64,000 bases of DNA, taken from NCBI GenBank assembly GCA_016235595.1, contig JACRJX010000014.1:62001-126000 (forward strand), given 5' to 3'. A program made the translations under genes and the position numbers. Below the pieces are notes generated by a model. The model was given only the letters and a program-made list of their open reading frames with translations, had not been told where the DNA came from and did no database searches. Position 1 is the first letter of the stretch. Each line of letters opens with the position of its first letter. Below, one piece after another: positions 8,268-16,965 of the stretch. This DNA comes from Verrucomicrobiota bacterium (GTDB lineage Bacteria; Verrucomicrobiota; Verrucomicrobiia; CAIQCK01).

Positions 8268-9746
8268 CTATTCAGATGCCTTCACCTTCACGATTCGGAA
8301 ATTGCAGAAGTAACTCGTGATGTTCGATTTCTCCCCCGGCGCCGTGCCAAACGCCTCTGGCTGGAATGCCATGTATTCCGGCCGCTGTGCCACGTCCGCG
8401 CGCCGCTTGAGCTGTTCGATTTCGGGATAGGTGTCTTCCAGCAACAACCGGTTGGTCCTGACGGAATCGCCGCCCGGCGGTCCGCTGGCGGCGGCCTTCA
8501 CGAGTTCCGTCGGGTAAGCCTCCTCCAACAGTGCGCGGTTGAGCTTGATGAGTTCCGGCCCTCGCGGGTTCTGTTTGAGCGCCGCCTGTGTCGTGCTGGC
8601 CAGCCGGACATGCGCGAACAGCTTCGGTGCATAGAGACACCCGCCTTGGATGAGTTCGTTGAACTCCTTGACCAGCGCCTTCTGCAACGCTTCCGATGCC
8701 GACGACGTGCTGTGCCGCTTCACGTTCGAACCGTAATTGTGAATTTGCCGCCGCGTGTCGGTGGCAAACCGCTCCATCAGGAATTTAGATAGCGGGTCCT
8801 CGCCCTTTTGCAGCCGCGCCACCATGCTGTCCACGTTCTCGATATCGCCTTCACGGAACGACACGTATTGCTCCTGCGCCGCTGTTATGTTGCCTTGGAG
8901 CCGCACCTGGCCAAACCGCTCCGGTGTGTAGATGTTGCCGCTCTTGAGGATCTTGTTGAGGTCGGCCACCAACAACATGCCCAGCGTGTTGGGAAGAGGT
9001 TCAATGCTCATCTGCTTCTTTGTGTTGTCGGAGAGCTGTTCAAAAAGGAATTTTGACACCGCGTGGTTGGCGTCCTTCAGCTTCACCACCATGCCCTCAA
9101 TATCCCTGATGTCACTTTCAACCAGCAGCGCCGTCGCCCTCTTCACCGACACCTTCTCAGGGATTGTGAACTCCCGCGATGTCGTCACCCATGTTCTGCC
9201 GCCCTTCGGATCGGCGAACTGCACGCGACCGCATTGCTTGAGAGCCGGCATGCCGTTCATCGCAGGAATCTGTGTCGTGGCGAGCATGTGCAGTTGCGGC
9301 TCCGGGTGGGTCGTATAGACCATGATGGAAACCCTGGCGAACGCGGCCGGGTGCCACGTCATCACGTCCACCGACGCCCGGTAAGTCGCACCGGGTTCGC
9401 ATTTGATGAACGGGCTTTGGAGCTTCGTGCCCTGGTTGCTGGCGACGGCGGACGGCTGGTTGATCTCGACGACCCTCACGCCGGGTCGCGGCGCGTGATC
9501 GGTGACGATGCGAACGTAGTTCTTGTTGTTCTTGTGCCAGCTTTCATAATCGAAATTCGTGCGCCAGCCGAGCAACGGCGGATTCGCAAGAAAGTCGGCG
9601 TTCGGAATCAAATTCTGTTCGGTGGCCTTGACAGTGGAGGTCGCCGGAGCCGCCGGCCGAACCGGCCGAATCTGGCCGGACGCCGCCGCACTCCCCAACA
9701 GCAACGTCCCGATCAAGATCAGCACCTGAGAAAAACCTTTTATCAT
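8268..9746 (-). CDS. Secreted protein with a tandem 80-residue repeat
   Basis: 492 residues from 9746. The start is placed at MIKGFSQVLILIGTLLLGSAAASG, a clear signal peptide; CGGAG is only 3 nt from this ATG, so a slightly longer form is possible. Residues 45-200 look like a carbohydrate-binding beta-sandwich (LIPNADFLANPPLLGW, then TYRASVDVMTW). Residues 214-284 and 303-383 are two copies of one module: IEGMVVKLKDANHAVSKFLFEQL matches VDSMVARLQKGEDPLSKFLMERF, and GNIYTPERFGQVRL matches GCLYAPKLFAHVRL. Two shorter echoes follow (LNRALLEEAYPTEL, TNRLLLEDTYPEI). No enzyme motif recognised. Divergent from the EutBC gene. Confidence 0.7.
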   Translation of the reverse strand: MIKGFSQVLILIGTLLLGSAAASGQIRPVRPAAPATSTVKATEQNLIPNADFLANPPLLGWRTNFDYESWHKNNKNYVRIVTDHAPRPGVRVVEINQPSAVASNQGTKLQSPFIKCEPGATYRASVDVMTWHPAAFARVSIMVYTTHPEPQLHMLATTQIPAMNGMPALKQCGRVQFADPKGGRTWVTTSREFTIPEKVSVKRATALLVESDIRDIEGMVVKLKDANHAVSKFLFEQLSDNTKKQMSIEPLPNTLGMLLVADLNKILKSGNIYTPERFGQVRLQGNITAAQEQYVSFREGDIENVDSMVARLQKGEDPLSKFLMERFATDTRRQIHNYGSNVKRHSTSSASEALQKALVKEFNELIQGGCLYAPKLFAHVRLASTTQAALKQNPRGPELIKLNRALLEEAYPTELVKAAASGPPGGDSVRTNRLLLEDTYPEIEQLKRRADVAQRPEYMAFQPEAFGTAPGEKSNITSYFCNFRIVKVKASE

Positions 9747-10050
9747 CAGCTCCGTGGTTCGATTTCGCCGCGAGTCTATGGTCAATCCCATCCCCCGTCC
9801 AGTCACTTACGCGTCGCTTGACACTCGTGACGACGCATCGCACAGTCGGCGCATGAACGCCGACCAACACTCGGGCCCCTGCGAGCGTTCCCTTCCCGCC
9901 GCGAAATCAAACATGCCCAAAGCCAATCGCGGCCAGACCGTCGTGCCCACGAACGGGCTGTTGTGCCTGCCACAATCCAGCCGCGCCCCCGCATTGTCAG
10001 ATGTGTGCGGCCACAGCAGTCCTTCCCCGAAACAGCCGGCGCTGTCCCCC
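9747..10050. other. Divergent control region before the EutBC fusion gene
   Basis: This 304-nt stretch is open in the EutBC frame, with earlier ATG codons at 9853 and 9913, but the translation is Pro/Ser-rich, matches nothing I know and has no ribosome site. I take it as non-coding and see no clear promoter hexamers, riboswitch or strong hairpin in it. Confidence 0.4.
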
Positions 10051-12360
10051 ATGATGGGCAGGCGGACATTTCTCGGAGTCATGGCCGGCGAGGCGGCCGC
10101 GCTGGCCGCTCACGACTCCTACGGCGGAGAAAAACCGGGCTTCGCGCCCCCGCCTCCTGGCGTCCGCCTTGCCGAAGTCAAAGCCGGCGAAGACCTCTTC
10201 GCGTATCTCCTTCGCATCAAAGGCCGCTTTGATGGCACGCTTTACAGGCAAATCCTTGGGGCAGCCAACGCATTCAAGGAGGGAGATCAAATCGTCGGCC
10301 TGGCTGCAGCCGATGAAACTGCGCGAGAACGCGCGCGCACGCTGCTGGCCCGCACCCGCGTCCGCGACCTCATGGCGCATCCGTTGCTCAGCGACCGGCT
10401 CGGCGGTTTTCTACAGGAGAGCCTCGACCTCGCGGCCGCCGCGAAGACAGCCGGGTTGACGCTCGGTGAGCTGAAGCAGTTTCTGCTATCGCAGAGCGAG
10501 GAGGCCATTCAGGCCGTTGCAACCGGCCTTTCAAGCGAGGTTATCGCCTGTGTCGTGAAGCTCATGAGCAACGAGGAACTCGTTGCCGTTGGCGCCAAGG
10601 CATTCCATGCCCTGCCCGGCAGCCAGATCGGCGCCAAGGGCTATCTCGGGGCGCGCATCCAACCCAACTCGCCCACCGACAACCTCGACGACATTCGCTG
10701 GCAGGTTTTCGACGGCTGGGCGTTCGCCGTGGGGGACGTCGTGCTGGGCACCAATCCCGTGTCAAGCAACCCCGCGTCCGTCGAAGCGATTGAGCTGGCG
10801 CTCAAAGACCTGCTCGTCACGTTCGGCATTGAGAACCTCCTGCCCCATTGCGTGCTCGCGCACATCGACGTGCAGGCGGAAGTCGAGACCAAGCACCCCG
10901 GCAGCACGGCGTTGTGGTTCCAAAGCATCGCCGGCAGCGACAGCGCCAACGAGACCTTCGACCTCAGTCTCGAAAAAATGTTGGATTACGCCGCGCGCCG
11001 CACGGGCAAGTTCGGTTTGTATTTCGAGACCGGCCAGGGCGCTGACTTCACCAACGGCCACAGCCACGGATTCGACATGGTCATCCATGAGTCGCGCAAG
11101 TATGGCTTCGCCCGGGCCCTCACGCGGAAGGTGGCGGAGGCGCAACGGAAGTCAGGACACCCCGCAGCGCCCTGGGTGCACCTGAATGACGTGGCCGGAT
11201 TCATCGGCCCCGAGGTCTTCCGCCGCCGGGAACAGCTTGTGCGCTGTTGCCTGGAAGACATCGTCATGGGCAAGCTGCACGGCCTGCCCATCGGTCTGGA
11301 TGTCTGCTCCACCCTCCACATGGACGTGTCACTCGACGACCTCGACTGGTGCCTCGACCAAGTGATGCCGGCCAATCCGGCCTACCTGATGGCGCTGCCG
11401 ACCAAGATCGACCCGATGCTGGGATACCTGACCACGGGCTATCAGGACCATGTGCGCCTCCGCGATAAGTTCGGTTACCGGGTCAATAACCAGATGTGGA
11501 AGTTCTTCCAGCAGCTCGGGGTCATCGGCCACGACGGCCAAAGGACCGCTCATTTCGGCGATCCCCTCTGGGTGTTCCTGCAATACCGTCGAAGGAAAGG
11601 GGATTCGCGCAGTGATGCGCAGATTCTCGAGGAAGGCCGGGCGCAGCTCAGGGCCGTGCGCGACCGCGGTGTGTTCATCGCCGAGGGACACGGGCAAAAC
11701 CCTTGGGATCTCGAGCCGAAGCTCGACGCCTCGGTCCGGCGCATCTACGCCGACGCCAAGAAAAGCATCTGGACCGAACTGGACCCAGCGTTTGTCGCCC
11801 GAATACCGGACAGGCTCCAGCTCGCGACCCAGTCCAAGAACCGCACTGACTACATTCTGCATCCCGAATCCGGCGAACGGATGTCGCAGCCGTCCGTCGA
11901 GAAGCTGCGCCGCCTGCGCCAACAGCACGGGGGCCGGCATGACGTGCAGATCGTCATCTCCGACGGGCTCAACGCGCTGGCTATCATGGATCCGGGACAC
12001 CTCGCGCCGTTTCTCGAAGAACTGCGTCAGCGGCTGGCGCTCCACGGCTACCATCCCTCGCCCGAGCATATCGTCCTGACTTCGGGACGCGTGCGCGCCG
12101 GTTACCGCATCGGCGAGACGTTGTTCGCAACGCTGCCCGGCAATCGCGCGATCCTGCACCTCATCGGCGAGCGGCCCGGCACCGGGCACCACACTTTTTC
12201 CATCTACATCACCGCGCCAGCGGGCACGACCTGGGCCGCGGCAGGCAAGATCGATCACAACATCACGAAAGTCGTCTCTGGTGTGGCCACAACCGCGCTC
12301 GCGCCCAAGAAGGGCGCCGCCGAAACCGTGCGCATCCTCAAGTCAATCGCCCCTCTTTGA
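10051..12360 (+). CDS. eutBC: Fused ethanolamine ammonia-lyase, large (EutB) plus small (EutC) subunits
   Basis: 769 residues from the ATG at 10051. Residues about 35-500 are EutB: GYLGARIQPNSPTDNLDDI, DGWAFAVGDVVLGTNPVS, LYFETGQGADFTNGH, WVHLNDVAGFIGPEVF, GLDVCSTLHMDVSLDDLDW. Residues about 565-769 are EutC: DVQIVISDGLNALAI, LIGERPGTGHHTFSIYITAP, GKIDHNITKVVSGVATTAL. The enzyme splits ethanolamine to acetaldehyde and ammonia with adenosylcobalamin. No other eut gene, microcompartment shell or cobalamin riboswitch is visible nearby. The N-terminus MMGRRTFLGVMAGEAAALAA resembles a Tat signal (RRxFLx), though the hydrophobic part contains a Glu, so export is uncertain. There is no good ribosome site; starts at 9853 or 9913 remain possible. 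Confidence 0.9.
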   Translation: MMGRRTFLGVMAGEAAALAAHDSYGGEKPGFAPPPPGVRLAEVKAGEDLFAYLLRIKGRFDGTLYRQILGAANAFKEGDQIVGLAAADETARERARTLLARTRVRDLMAHPLLSDRLGGFLQESLDLAAAAKTAGLTLGELKQFLLSQSEEAIQAVATGLSSEVIACVVKLMSNEELVAVGAKAFHALPGSQIGAKGYLGARIQPNSPTDNLDDIRWQVFDGWAFAVGDVVLGTNPVSSNPASVEAIELALKDLLVTFGIENLLPHCVLAHIDVQAEVETKHPGSTALWFQSIAGSDSANETFDLSLEKMLDYAARRTGKFGLYFETGQGADFTNGHSHGFDMVIHESRKYGFARALTRKVAEAQRKSGHPAAPWVHLNDVAGFIGPEVFRRREQLVRCCLEDIVMGKLHGLPIGLDVCSTLHMDVSLDDLDWCLDQVMPANPAYLMALPTKIDPMLGYLTTGYQDHVRLRDKFGYRVNNQMWKFFQQLGVIGHDGQRTAHFGDPLWVFLQYRRRKGDSRSDAQILEEGRAQLRAVRDRGVFIAEGHGQNPWDLEPKLDASVRRIYADAKKSIWTELDPAFVARIPDRLQLATQSKNRTDYILHPESGERMSQPSVEKLRRLRQQHGGRHDVQIVISDGLNALAIMDPGHLAPFLEELRQRLALHGYHPSPEHIVLTSGRVRAGYRIGETLFATLPGNRAILHLIGERPGTGHHTFSIYITAPAGTTWAAAGKIDHNITKVVSGVATTALAPKKGAAETVRILKSIAPL

Positions 12361-12459
12361 TCTGGGCGAACAGTGCTGAATTTGGTCAACCCCGATTTGA
12401 ACGCCGTTTGCAGAGGTCCCACGCTCAAAATCTGCGCAAAACCTTGCAAATAAAGAAGA

Positions 12460-12811
12460 TGGTGGAGGCGGTGGGAATTGAACCCACGTCCTCAGCCAGA
12501 TTGCCGAGCGTGACTACGTGCGTAGCTTGCGCTTAAGTCTCGTTCGCGGAGCCGTCGGCAAGCAGGCAACTCCACAAACCAGCCGCCACGTGATGGTTTC
12601 GGTCTCGGCCCGGCGACCCAGCTCTGACCTACGCCTGCTGATGGCGTTGCGTCCCCTTAGCAGGCGTCAAGGGCGCAACGTCGCGGAGCTTAAGCCGCGA
12701 GGGCCAACTCTTCGTTAGCTCTTATGTTTTTGTCAGTTTTTTATCGAGGCCAACTGACGTCCTCGGCACGCCACCCTCGTCTCTCCACCTGAGTCGAAAC
12801 CAATCGCCCCC
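12460..12811 (-). ncRNA. ssrA: tmRNA (one-piece), tag ANEELALAA
   Basis: Read on the minus strand, the 5' end GGGGGCGATTGGTTTCGACT (from 12811) and the 3' end ...CCCACCGCCTCCACCA (to 12460) are classic tmRNA ends. GGGGGCG pairs with CGCCTCC over 7 bp (one G-U), and CCA is encoded. The T-loop GGTTCAATTCCC is present. The resume codon GCT at 12719 opens a frame ending with TAA at 12690, giving the degradation tag ANEELALAA. tmRNA with SmpB frees stalled ribosomes, and the tagged products go to Clp-type proteases (clpS is in the same window). I see no strong terminator in the 99 nt downstream. Confidence 0.97.
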
Positions 12812-13000
12812 ACAAGGAGGAATCGCGGAATGCGAATCAAAAAACGCATACCGCAGTAGTTTCAGAACAGGCGCGAGTCCGAGTGCGGACTCCGCGTCTC
12901 AAAGAACCAATGCACTCTAGTCGAACTCCCCGCCTGTCGCAACCCTATCTCCGCCCCGGGCGCAGATTGTTCATCATGGCACCCATCCTGAGCGGAAAAC

Positions 13001-13031
13001 TTGTGTTTTCCCCACCAGTTGTGGCTAGAAT
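13001..13031 (+). promoter_or_regulatory. Candidate dapF promoter giving a near-leaderless mRNA
   Basis: TTGTGT at 13001-13006 and TAGAAT at 13026-13031 are separated by 19 nt. A start about 7 nt after the -10 element would fall on the dapF ATG at 13038. No Shine-Dalgarno sequence lies between them. The long spacer keeps confidence low. Confidence 0.35.
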
Positions 13032-13037
13032 AGCCTA

Positions 13038-13847
13038 ATGAGCTTACGATTCACCAAGATGAATGGCGCGGGCAATGACTTTGTCATGCTCGACAACCGG
13101 GATTTGAAGCTGCACCTGACAACCGTACAGATTGCGAAACTGTGCGATCGTCATCGCGGTGTCGGCGCGGACGGGCTGCTATTGGCCAAGCCTTGCGCCA
13201 ACGGCAAGGCTGACTTCCAGATGCACTACTTCAACGCCGATGGCAGCGAGGCCGAGATGTGCGGCAACGGCGCGCGCTGCTTCGCCCGGTTCGTCCAGAA
13301 GCTCGGCTGGCACAAACCCACCGTGTCCTTCGAGACGCTGGCGGGCGTGATTCACGCTGAGTATGACGGCGCGCTGGTCAGGCTCGGCATGAGCGCGCCG
13401 CGCGGGCTGCGGCTGCACGACAAAATCAAGACCTCGCACGGCGAGTTGGCCGTTTCCAGCATCAATACCGGTGTGCCGCACGCCGTCGTGTTCGTCGAGA
13501 ACGTCGACCAGGCGATGGTCGAACCGCTCGGCCGCGAACTGCGCCACCACGACCATTTCAAACCCAGAGGCACGAACGTCAACTTCGTCCAGCCGCTCGA
13601 CGCGCACTCGATTCGTGTGCGCACCTACGAGCGCGGCGTCGAGGGCGAGACGCTCGCCTGCGGCACCGGCGTTTGCGCCAGCGCGATCATCTCGCACCTC
13701 GTCCACTTCACGCACGCTCCCGTCAAGGTCCGCGTGCAGGGCGGCGACACGTTGGAGGTGAATTTCAAAGCTCAAGGCAACGAAATCCACGACGTGACGC
13801 TGAAAGGCCCGGCGGACTTCGTATTTGAAGGCACGATCGAACTTTGA
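13038..13847 (+). CDS. dapF: Diaminopimelate epimerase
   Basis: 269 residues, normal length. Turns LL-diaminopimelate into meso-diaminopimelate for lysine and peptidoglycan. Both catalytic cysteines are visible, in EMCGNGARC near residue 75 and LACGTGVCAS near residue 215; KMNGAGNDFV opens the fold. First gene of the dapF-dapA-dapB-folK-panB series. There is no ribosome site, and the ATG sits where a transcript from the upstream -10 element would begin. Confidence 0.97.
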   Translation: MSLRFTKMNGAGNDFVMLDNRDLKLHLTTVQIAKLCDRHRGVGADGLLLAKPCANGKADFQMHYFNADGSEAEMCGNGARCFARFVQKLGWHKPTVSFETLAGVIHAEYDGALVRLGMSAPRGLRLHDKIKTSHGELAVSSINTGVPHAVVFVENVDQAMVEPLGRELRHHDHFKPRGTNVNFVQPLDAHSIRVRTYERGVEGETLACGTGVCASAIISHLVHFTHAPVKVRVQGGDTLEVNFKAQGNEIHDVTLKGPADFVFEGTIEL

Positions 13848-13929
13848 GCCACGAATGATGCCATGAATGCGCAGGCAGAAATAATTAGCGACATTCGTCC
13901 CATTCGCGGCTACTAATCCCCCTACGCTT

Positions 13930-14805
13930 ATGTTTACCGGCGCATACACCGCTATCGTCACCCCCTTCCACAACGGCAAGGTGGATGAGAAGAAACTGGC
14001 ATGGCTCGTCGAACGGCAGATCCAAGCCGGCATCGACGGCCTTGTGCCTGTTGGCACCACCGGCGAATCGCCGACGCTCGACCATGACGAGCACGCCCGC
14101 GTCATTGAAGTTGTCGTCAGCGCGGCGAAAGGCCGCTGCAAGATCATCGCCGGCACCGGTTCGAACTGCACCGACGAGGCGATCTCACTCACCCACAAGG
14201 CCGAAAAAGCCGGCGCGAACGCCGTGCTCCAGGTCAATCCCTACTACAACAAACCGACCCAGGAAGGTTTGTTCCAACATTTCAGCGCCGTTGCGAAAGC
14301 AACCCAGCTGCCGGTGATCCTTTACAATATCCCCGGTCGCTGTGGCGTGGACTGCACAGCCGAAACCGTCGCGCGGCTGGTCGAGGCCAACAAGAACATC
14401 GTCGGCATGAAGGAAGCCAGCGGTTCATGCGACCGCGTCGCGCAGCTCAAGGCACTTTGTGGCAGCCGGCTGACGGTGCTGAGCGGCGACGACTCGCTGA
14501 CACTGCCGTTCATGTCGGTCGGCGCGGACGGCGTCATCAGCGTCGCCTCGAACGTGATTCCAGGTGACGTGACGAAAATGGTGCACGCATTCCTCGACGG
14601 TGACATCCGCGCGGCGTCGGCGTTGCATGCCAAATACGTCGCGCTATTCAAAGACCTGTTCATTGAGACGAATCCGATTCCGGTGAAGACCGCGCTGGCG
14701 ATACTCGGCCAGGTCGAGGAAGAATTCCGCCTGCCGCTGTGCCGGATGGGCGAAAAGAACAAAGCGGTGTTGAAAGCCACGTTGCAAAAGGTTGGATTGC
14801 TTTAA
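13930..14805 (+). CDS. dapA: 4-hydroxy-tetrahydrodipicolinate synthase
   Basis: 291 residues, full length. Condenses pyruvate with aspartate semialdehyde, the first committed step to diaminopimelate. Motifs: GTTGESPTL (substrate site), QVNPYYNKPTQEG, LYNIPGRCGVD with the catalytic Tyr, and VGMKEASGSCD with the Schiff-base Lys. TIM-barrel cytosolic enzyme, usually a tetramer. It follows dapF by 82 nt of unremarkable sequence and precedes dapB across a hairpin-forming spacer, so the three genes probably form one transcript. Confidence 0.97.
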   Translation: MFTGAYTAIVTPFHNGKVDEKKLAWLVERQIQAGIDGLVPVGTTGESPTLDHDEHARVIEVVVSAAKGRCKIIAGTGSNCTDEAISLTHKAEKAGANAVLQVNPYYNKPTQEGLFQHFSAVAKATQLPVILYNIPGRCGVDCTAETVARLVEANKNIVGMKEASGSCDRVAQLKALCGSRLTVLSGDDSLTLPFMSVGADGVISVASNVIPGDVTKMVHAFLDGDIRAASALHAKYVALFKDLFIETNPIPVKTALAILGQVEEEFRLPLCRMGEKNKAVLKATLQKVGLL

Positions 14806-14809
14806 CACA

Positions 14810-14870
14810 GCGCCGGCACCTTGCCGGCAATGCTCGAAACGATTAACGACGCTGGCAAGGGTGCCGGCGC
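14810..14870. repeat. Long imperfect hairpin between dapA and dapB
   Basis: GCGCCGGCACCTTGCCGGC at 14810-14828 pairs with GCTGGCAAGGGTGCCGGCGC at 14851-14870 apart from one bulge and one G-T pair, around a 22-nt loop. No T-run follows, so it looks more like a REP-type element or an mRNA stability or attenuation hairpin than a terminator. Confidence 0.6.
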
Positions 14871-14879
14871 CACGATGTT

Positions 14880-15614
14880 ATGATCAAACTCGTTATCAAC
14901 GGCTCCAAGGGCCGCATGGGCCAAATCATCATTGCTTTGGCGAAACAGGACGCTGACTTCAGCATCATCGGAGAGACGGATCTCGGCGACGATATCGATA
15001 CTGCCGCTGCGAAAGCCAATGTCGTCGTTGATTTCAGCCTCCATAACGCCACGCTCGCCGCAGCGCAGGCGGCTGCGAAGAGCAAAGCCGCGCTCGTCAT
15101 CGGCACGACCGGCCACTCCGCCGATGAGAAGAAACAGGTGCTTGGCGTCACGCGCAATATCCCGGTGGTCTGGGCTGCAAACTACTCCACTGGCGTCAAC
15201 ACGCTCTTTTACATCACGCGCAAGGTCGCCGAGATTCTCGGCCCCGATTTCGATCAGGAAATCGTCGAGATGCATCATCGCCTCAAGAAGGACGCGCCCA
15301 GCGGCACTGCCGAACGGCTCGCCCAAATTCTGGCCGAGGTGAAACAGAAGCAACTCAAAGACCTCGCCCGTCACGGCCGCGCCGGCATCGTCGGCGAACG
15401 CACTCGCGACGAAATCGGCATCCACGCCGTCCGCGGCGGCGATGTCGTCGGCGACCACACAGTCATTTTTGCCGCGCCCGGAGAGCGGGTGGAACTGGCC
15501 CACAAAGCCAGCAGTCGCGAGACATTCGCGCGCGGCTCACTGCGCGCAGCGAAATGGATCGTCGGCAAGCCTGCAGGGCTTTACGATATGCAGGACGTGT
15601 TGGGATTGAAGTGA
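14880..15614 (+). CDS. dapB: 4-hydroxy-tetrahydrodipicolinate reductase
   Basis: 244 residues, somewhat shorter than the E. coli enzyme (273), as in many non-proteobacterial forms. NAD(P)H-dependent reduction that follows DapA. Visible are the Rossmann start VINGSKGRMGQIII, GTTGHSADEKK, ANYSTGVNTLF, and the catalytic/substrate loop MHHRLKKDAPSGTAERL. The start at 14880 has no strong ribosome site and lies just after the hairpin, so translation may depend on that structure. Followed by folK after 27 nt. Confidence 0.96.
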   Translation: MIKLVINGSKGRMGQIIIALAKQDADFSIIGETDLGDDIDTAAAKANVVVDFSLHNATLAAAQAAAKSKAALVIGTTGHSADEKKQVLGVTRNIPVVWAANYSTGVNTLFYITRKVAEILGPDFDQEIVEMHHRLKKDAPSGTAERLAQILAEVKQKQLKDLARHGRAGIVGERTRDEIGIHAVRGGDVVGDHTVIFAAPGERVELAHKASSRETFARGSLRAAKWIVGKPAGLYDMQDVLGLK

Positions 15615-15641
15615 GGCGCTTGGCGGAATGCGTGTCGCAAA

Positions 15642-16139
15642 ATGAAAGTTGGCGTTTCAATCGGCTCAAACCTTGGCAACCGGCTGAAGAACGTGTCGTT
15701 GGCCTGCGACTTCCTATGTGAACTCTCCAGCGACCAGAAGGCCGTCGCAGCATCCATTTACGAAACCGAGCCGGTCGATTGCGCACCAGACACTCCGTCA
15801 TTCCTCAATACGGTCGTGGAAATCGAGACCGATCTGTCGCCGCTGGACCTTCTGGAACGGCTCCAGCAGTTCGAGCAGTCTCTCGGCCGGCCGCGCGAAC
15901 ATGGCCACAACGCGCCACGCACCATTGACCTCGACCTGCTCTATTGTGGCGATACGATTATGAACGGGCCGAGGCTGACGCTGCCGCATCCGCGCATGCA
16001 CGAGCGGCGGTTTGTCCTGCAACCGCTGGTGGAAATCCGGCCGACCCTGGTGATTCCCGGCCTCGGCAAGACAACGACGCAACTTTTGACAGCTTTGACC
16101 GAAAGCCAGCCGATGAAGCTGGTGGCAAAAGGTTGGTAA
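15642..16139 (+). CDS. folK: 2-amino-4-hydroxy-6-hydroxymethyldihydropteridine pyrophosphokinase
   Basis: 165 residues, standard HPPK size. Transfers pyrophosphate from ATP to the pterin precursor of folate. Motifs: VSIGSNLGNRLKN at the start, SIYETEPVDC, FLNTVVEIETDLSPLDLLERL, then the signature RTIDLDLLYCGD with the Mg-binding acids and LPHPRMHERRFVLQPL. Lies 27 nt after dapB and 3 nt before panB, so it belongs to the same operon although it serves another pathway. Confidence 0.95.
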   Translation: MKVGVSIGSNLGNRLKNVSLACDFLCELSSDQKAVAASIYETEPVDCAPDTPSFLNTVVEIETDLSPLDLLERLQQFEQSLGRPREHGHNAPRTIDLDLLYCGDTIMNGPRLTLPHPRMHERRFVLQPLVEIRPTLVIPGLGKTTTQLLTALTESQPMKLVAKGW

Positions 16140-16142
16140 ATC

Positions 16143-16958
16143 ATGAGTGTAAACCTCTCTCGAAAGAAAATCACGACCGCCACCATCCGCGCCATGAAAG
16201 GCCGCGAGAAGATTGTCTCCCTGACGGCTTACGACTACGTCACCGCGAAACTGCTGGACGAGGCCGATGTGCACCTGATTCTCGTGGGTGATTCGCTCGG
16301 CATGGTGGTGCTCGGCTACGAAAGCACGCTGCCGGTGACGATGGCCGACATGCTGCACCACACCGCCGCCGTCGCGCGCTCGAAGCCAAAAGCCCTGCTC
16401 ATCGCTGACATGCCGTTCATGAGTTACCACTTGAGCGAAGAGCAGGCGGTGATGAATGCCGGACGTTTTGTGCAGGAGGCCGGCGCGGAAGGCGTGAAGA
16501 TCGAAGGCGGCAGCCCGCGCATGGCGGCGAGGATCAAGGCCATCGTCGAGGCTGGCATCCCTGTATTTGGCCACATCGGTCTGACGCCACAAAGCGTGTT
16601 GGAATTCGGCGGCTACAAGATCCAAGGCAAGACAGACGAGACCGCAAAGCGCCTGCTCGACGAAGCCAAGCGTGTCGAGGATGCCGGCGCGTTTGCGATC
16701 GTGCTCGAGTGCGTCCCCGCCGAACTGGCAAAATCCATCACCGAATCCATTCGTATCCCGACCATCGGCATCGGCGCCGGCCCGCACTGCGATGGGCAGA
16801 TTCAGGTGATCAACGACATGCTCGGCCTCGCCACGTGGCCGACGTTCAAGCACGTCAAACGCTTCGCCTCTGTCGGCGACGCGATGCGCACCGCTGTCGC
16901 CTCCTACCGCGACGAAGTGCGGAGCGGGAAGTTCCCGACGAACGAACAGTCGTTTTGA
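16143..16958 (+). CDS. panB: 3-methyl-2-oxobutanoate hydroxymethyltransferase
   Basis: 271 residues, full length. Adds a hydroxymethyl group from methylene-tetrahydrofolate to ketoisovalerate, the first step to pantothenate. Motifs: KIVSLTAYDYVTAKLLDEA, LVGDSLGMVVLGYEST, ADMPFMSYHLS with Mg ligands, GGYKIQGKT, VLECVPAELAKSI, GIGAGPHCDGQIQV. The folate link may explain the folK neighbour. The next pantothenate gene, panC, lies beyond the oppositely oriented dapL. Confidence 0.97.
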   Translation: MSVNLSRKKITTATIRAMKGREKIVSLTAYDYVTAKLLDEADVHLILVGDSLGMVVLGYESTLPVTMADMLHHTAAVARSKPKALLIADMPFMSYHLSEEQAVMNAGRFVQEAGAEGVKIEGGSPRMAARIKAIVEAGIPVFGHIGLTPQSVLEFGGYKIQGKTDETAKRLLDEAKRVEDAGAFAIVLECVPAELAKSITESIRIPTIGIGAGPHCDGQIQVINDMLGLATWPTFKHVKRFASVGDAMRTAVASYRDEVRSGKFPTNEQSF

Positions 16959-16965
16959 GGGACGT

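Noticed and set aside
9754..10050. 97-100 residue extension of the EutBC fusion protein
   Set aside because: The translation is Pro/Ser/Arg-rich with no similarity, and it begins inside the divergent gene's control region.
12460..12536. tRNA gene suggested by the T-arm and CCA end
   Set aside because: The acceptor stem pairs with sequence 330 nt away and a tag frame lies between; this is the 3' part of the tmRNA.
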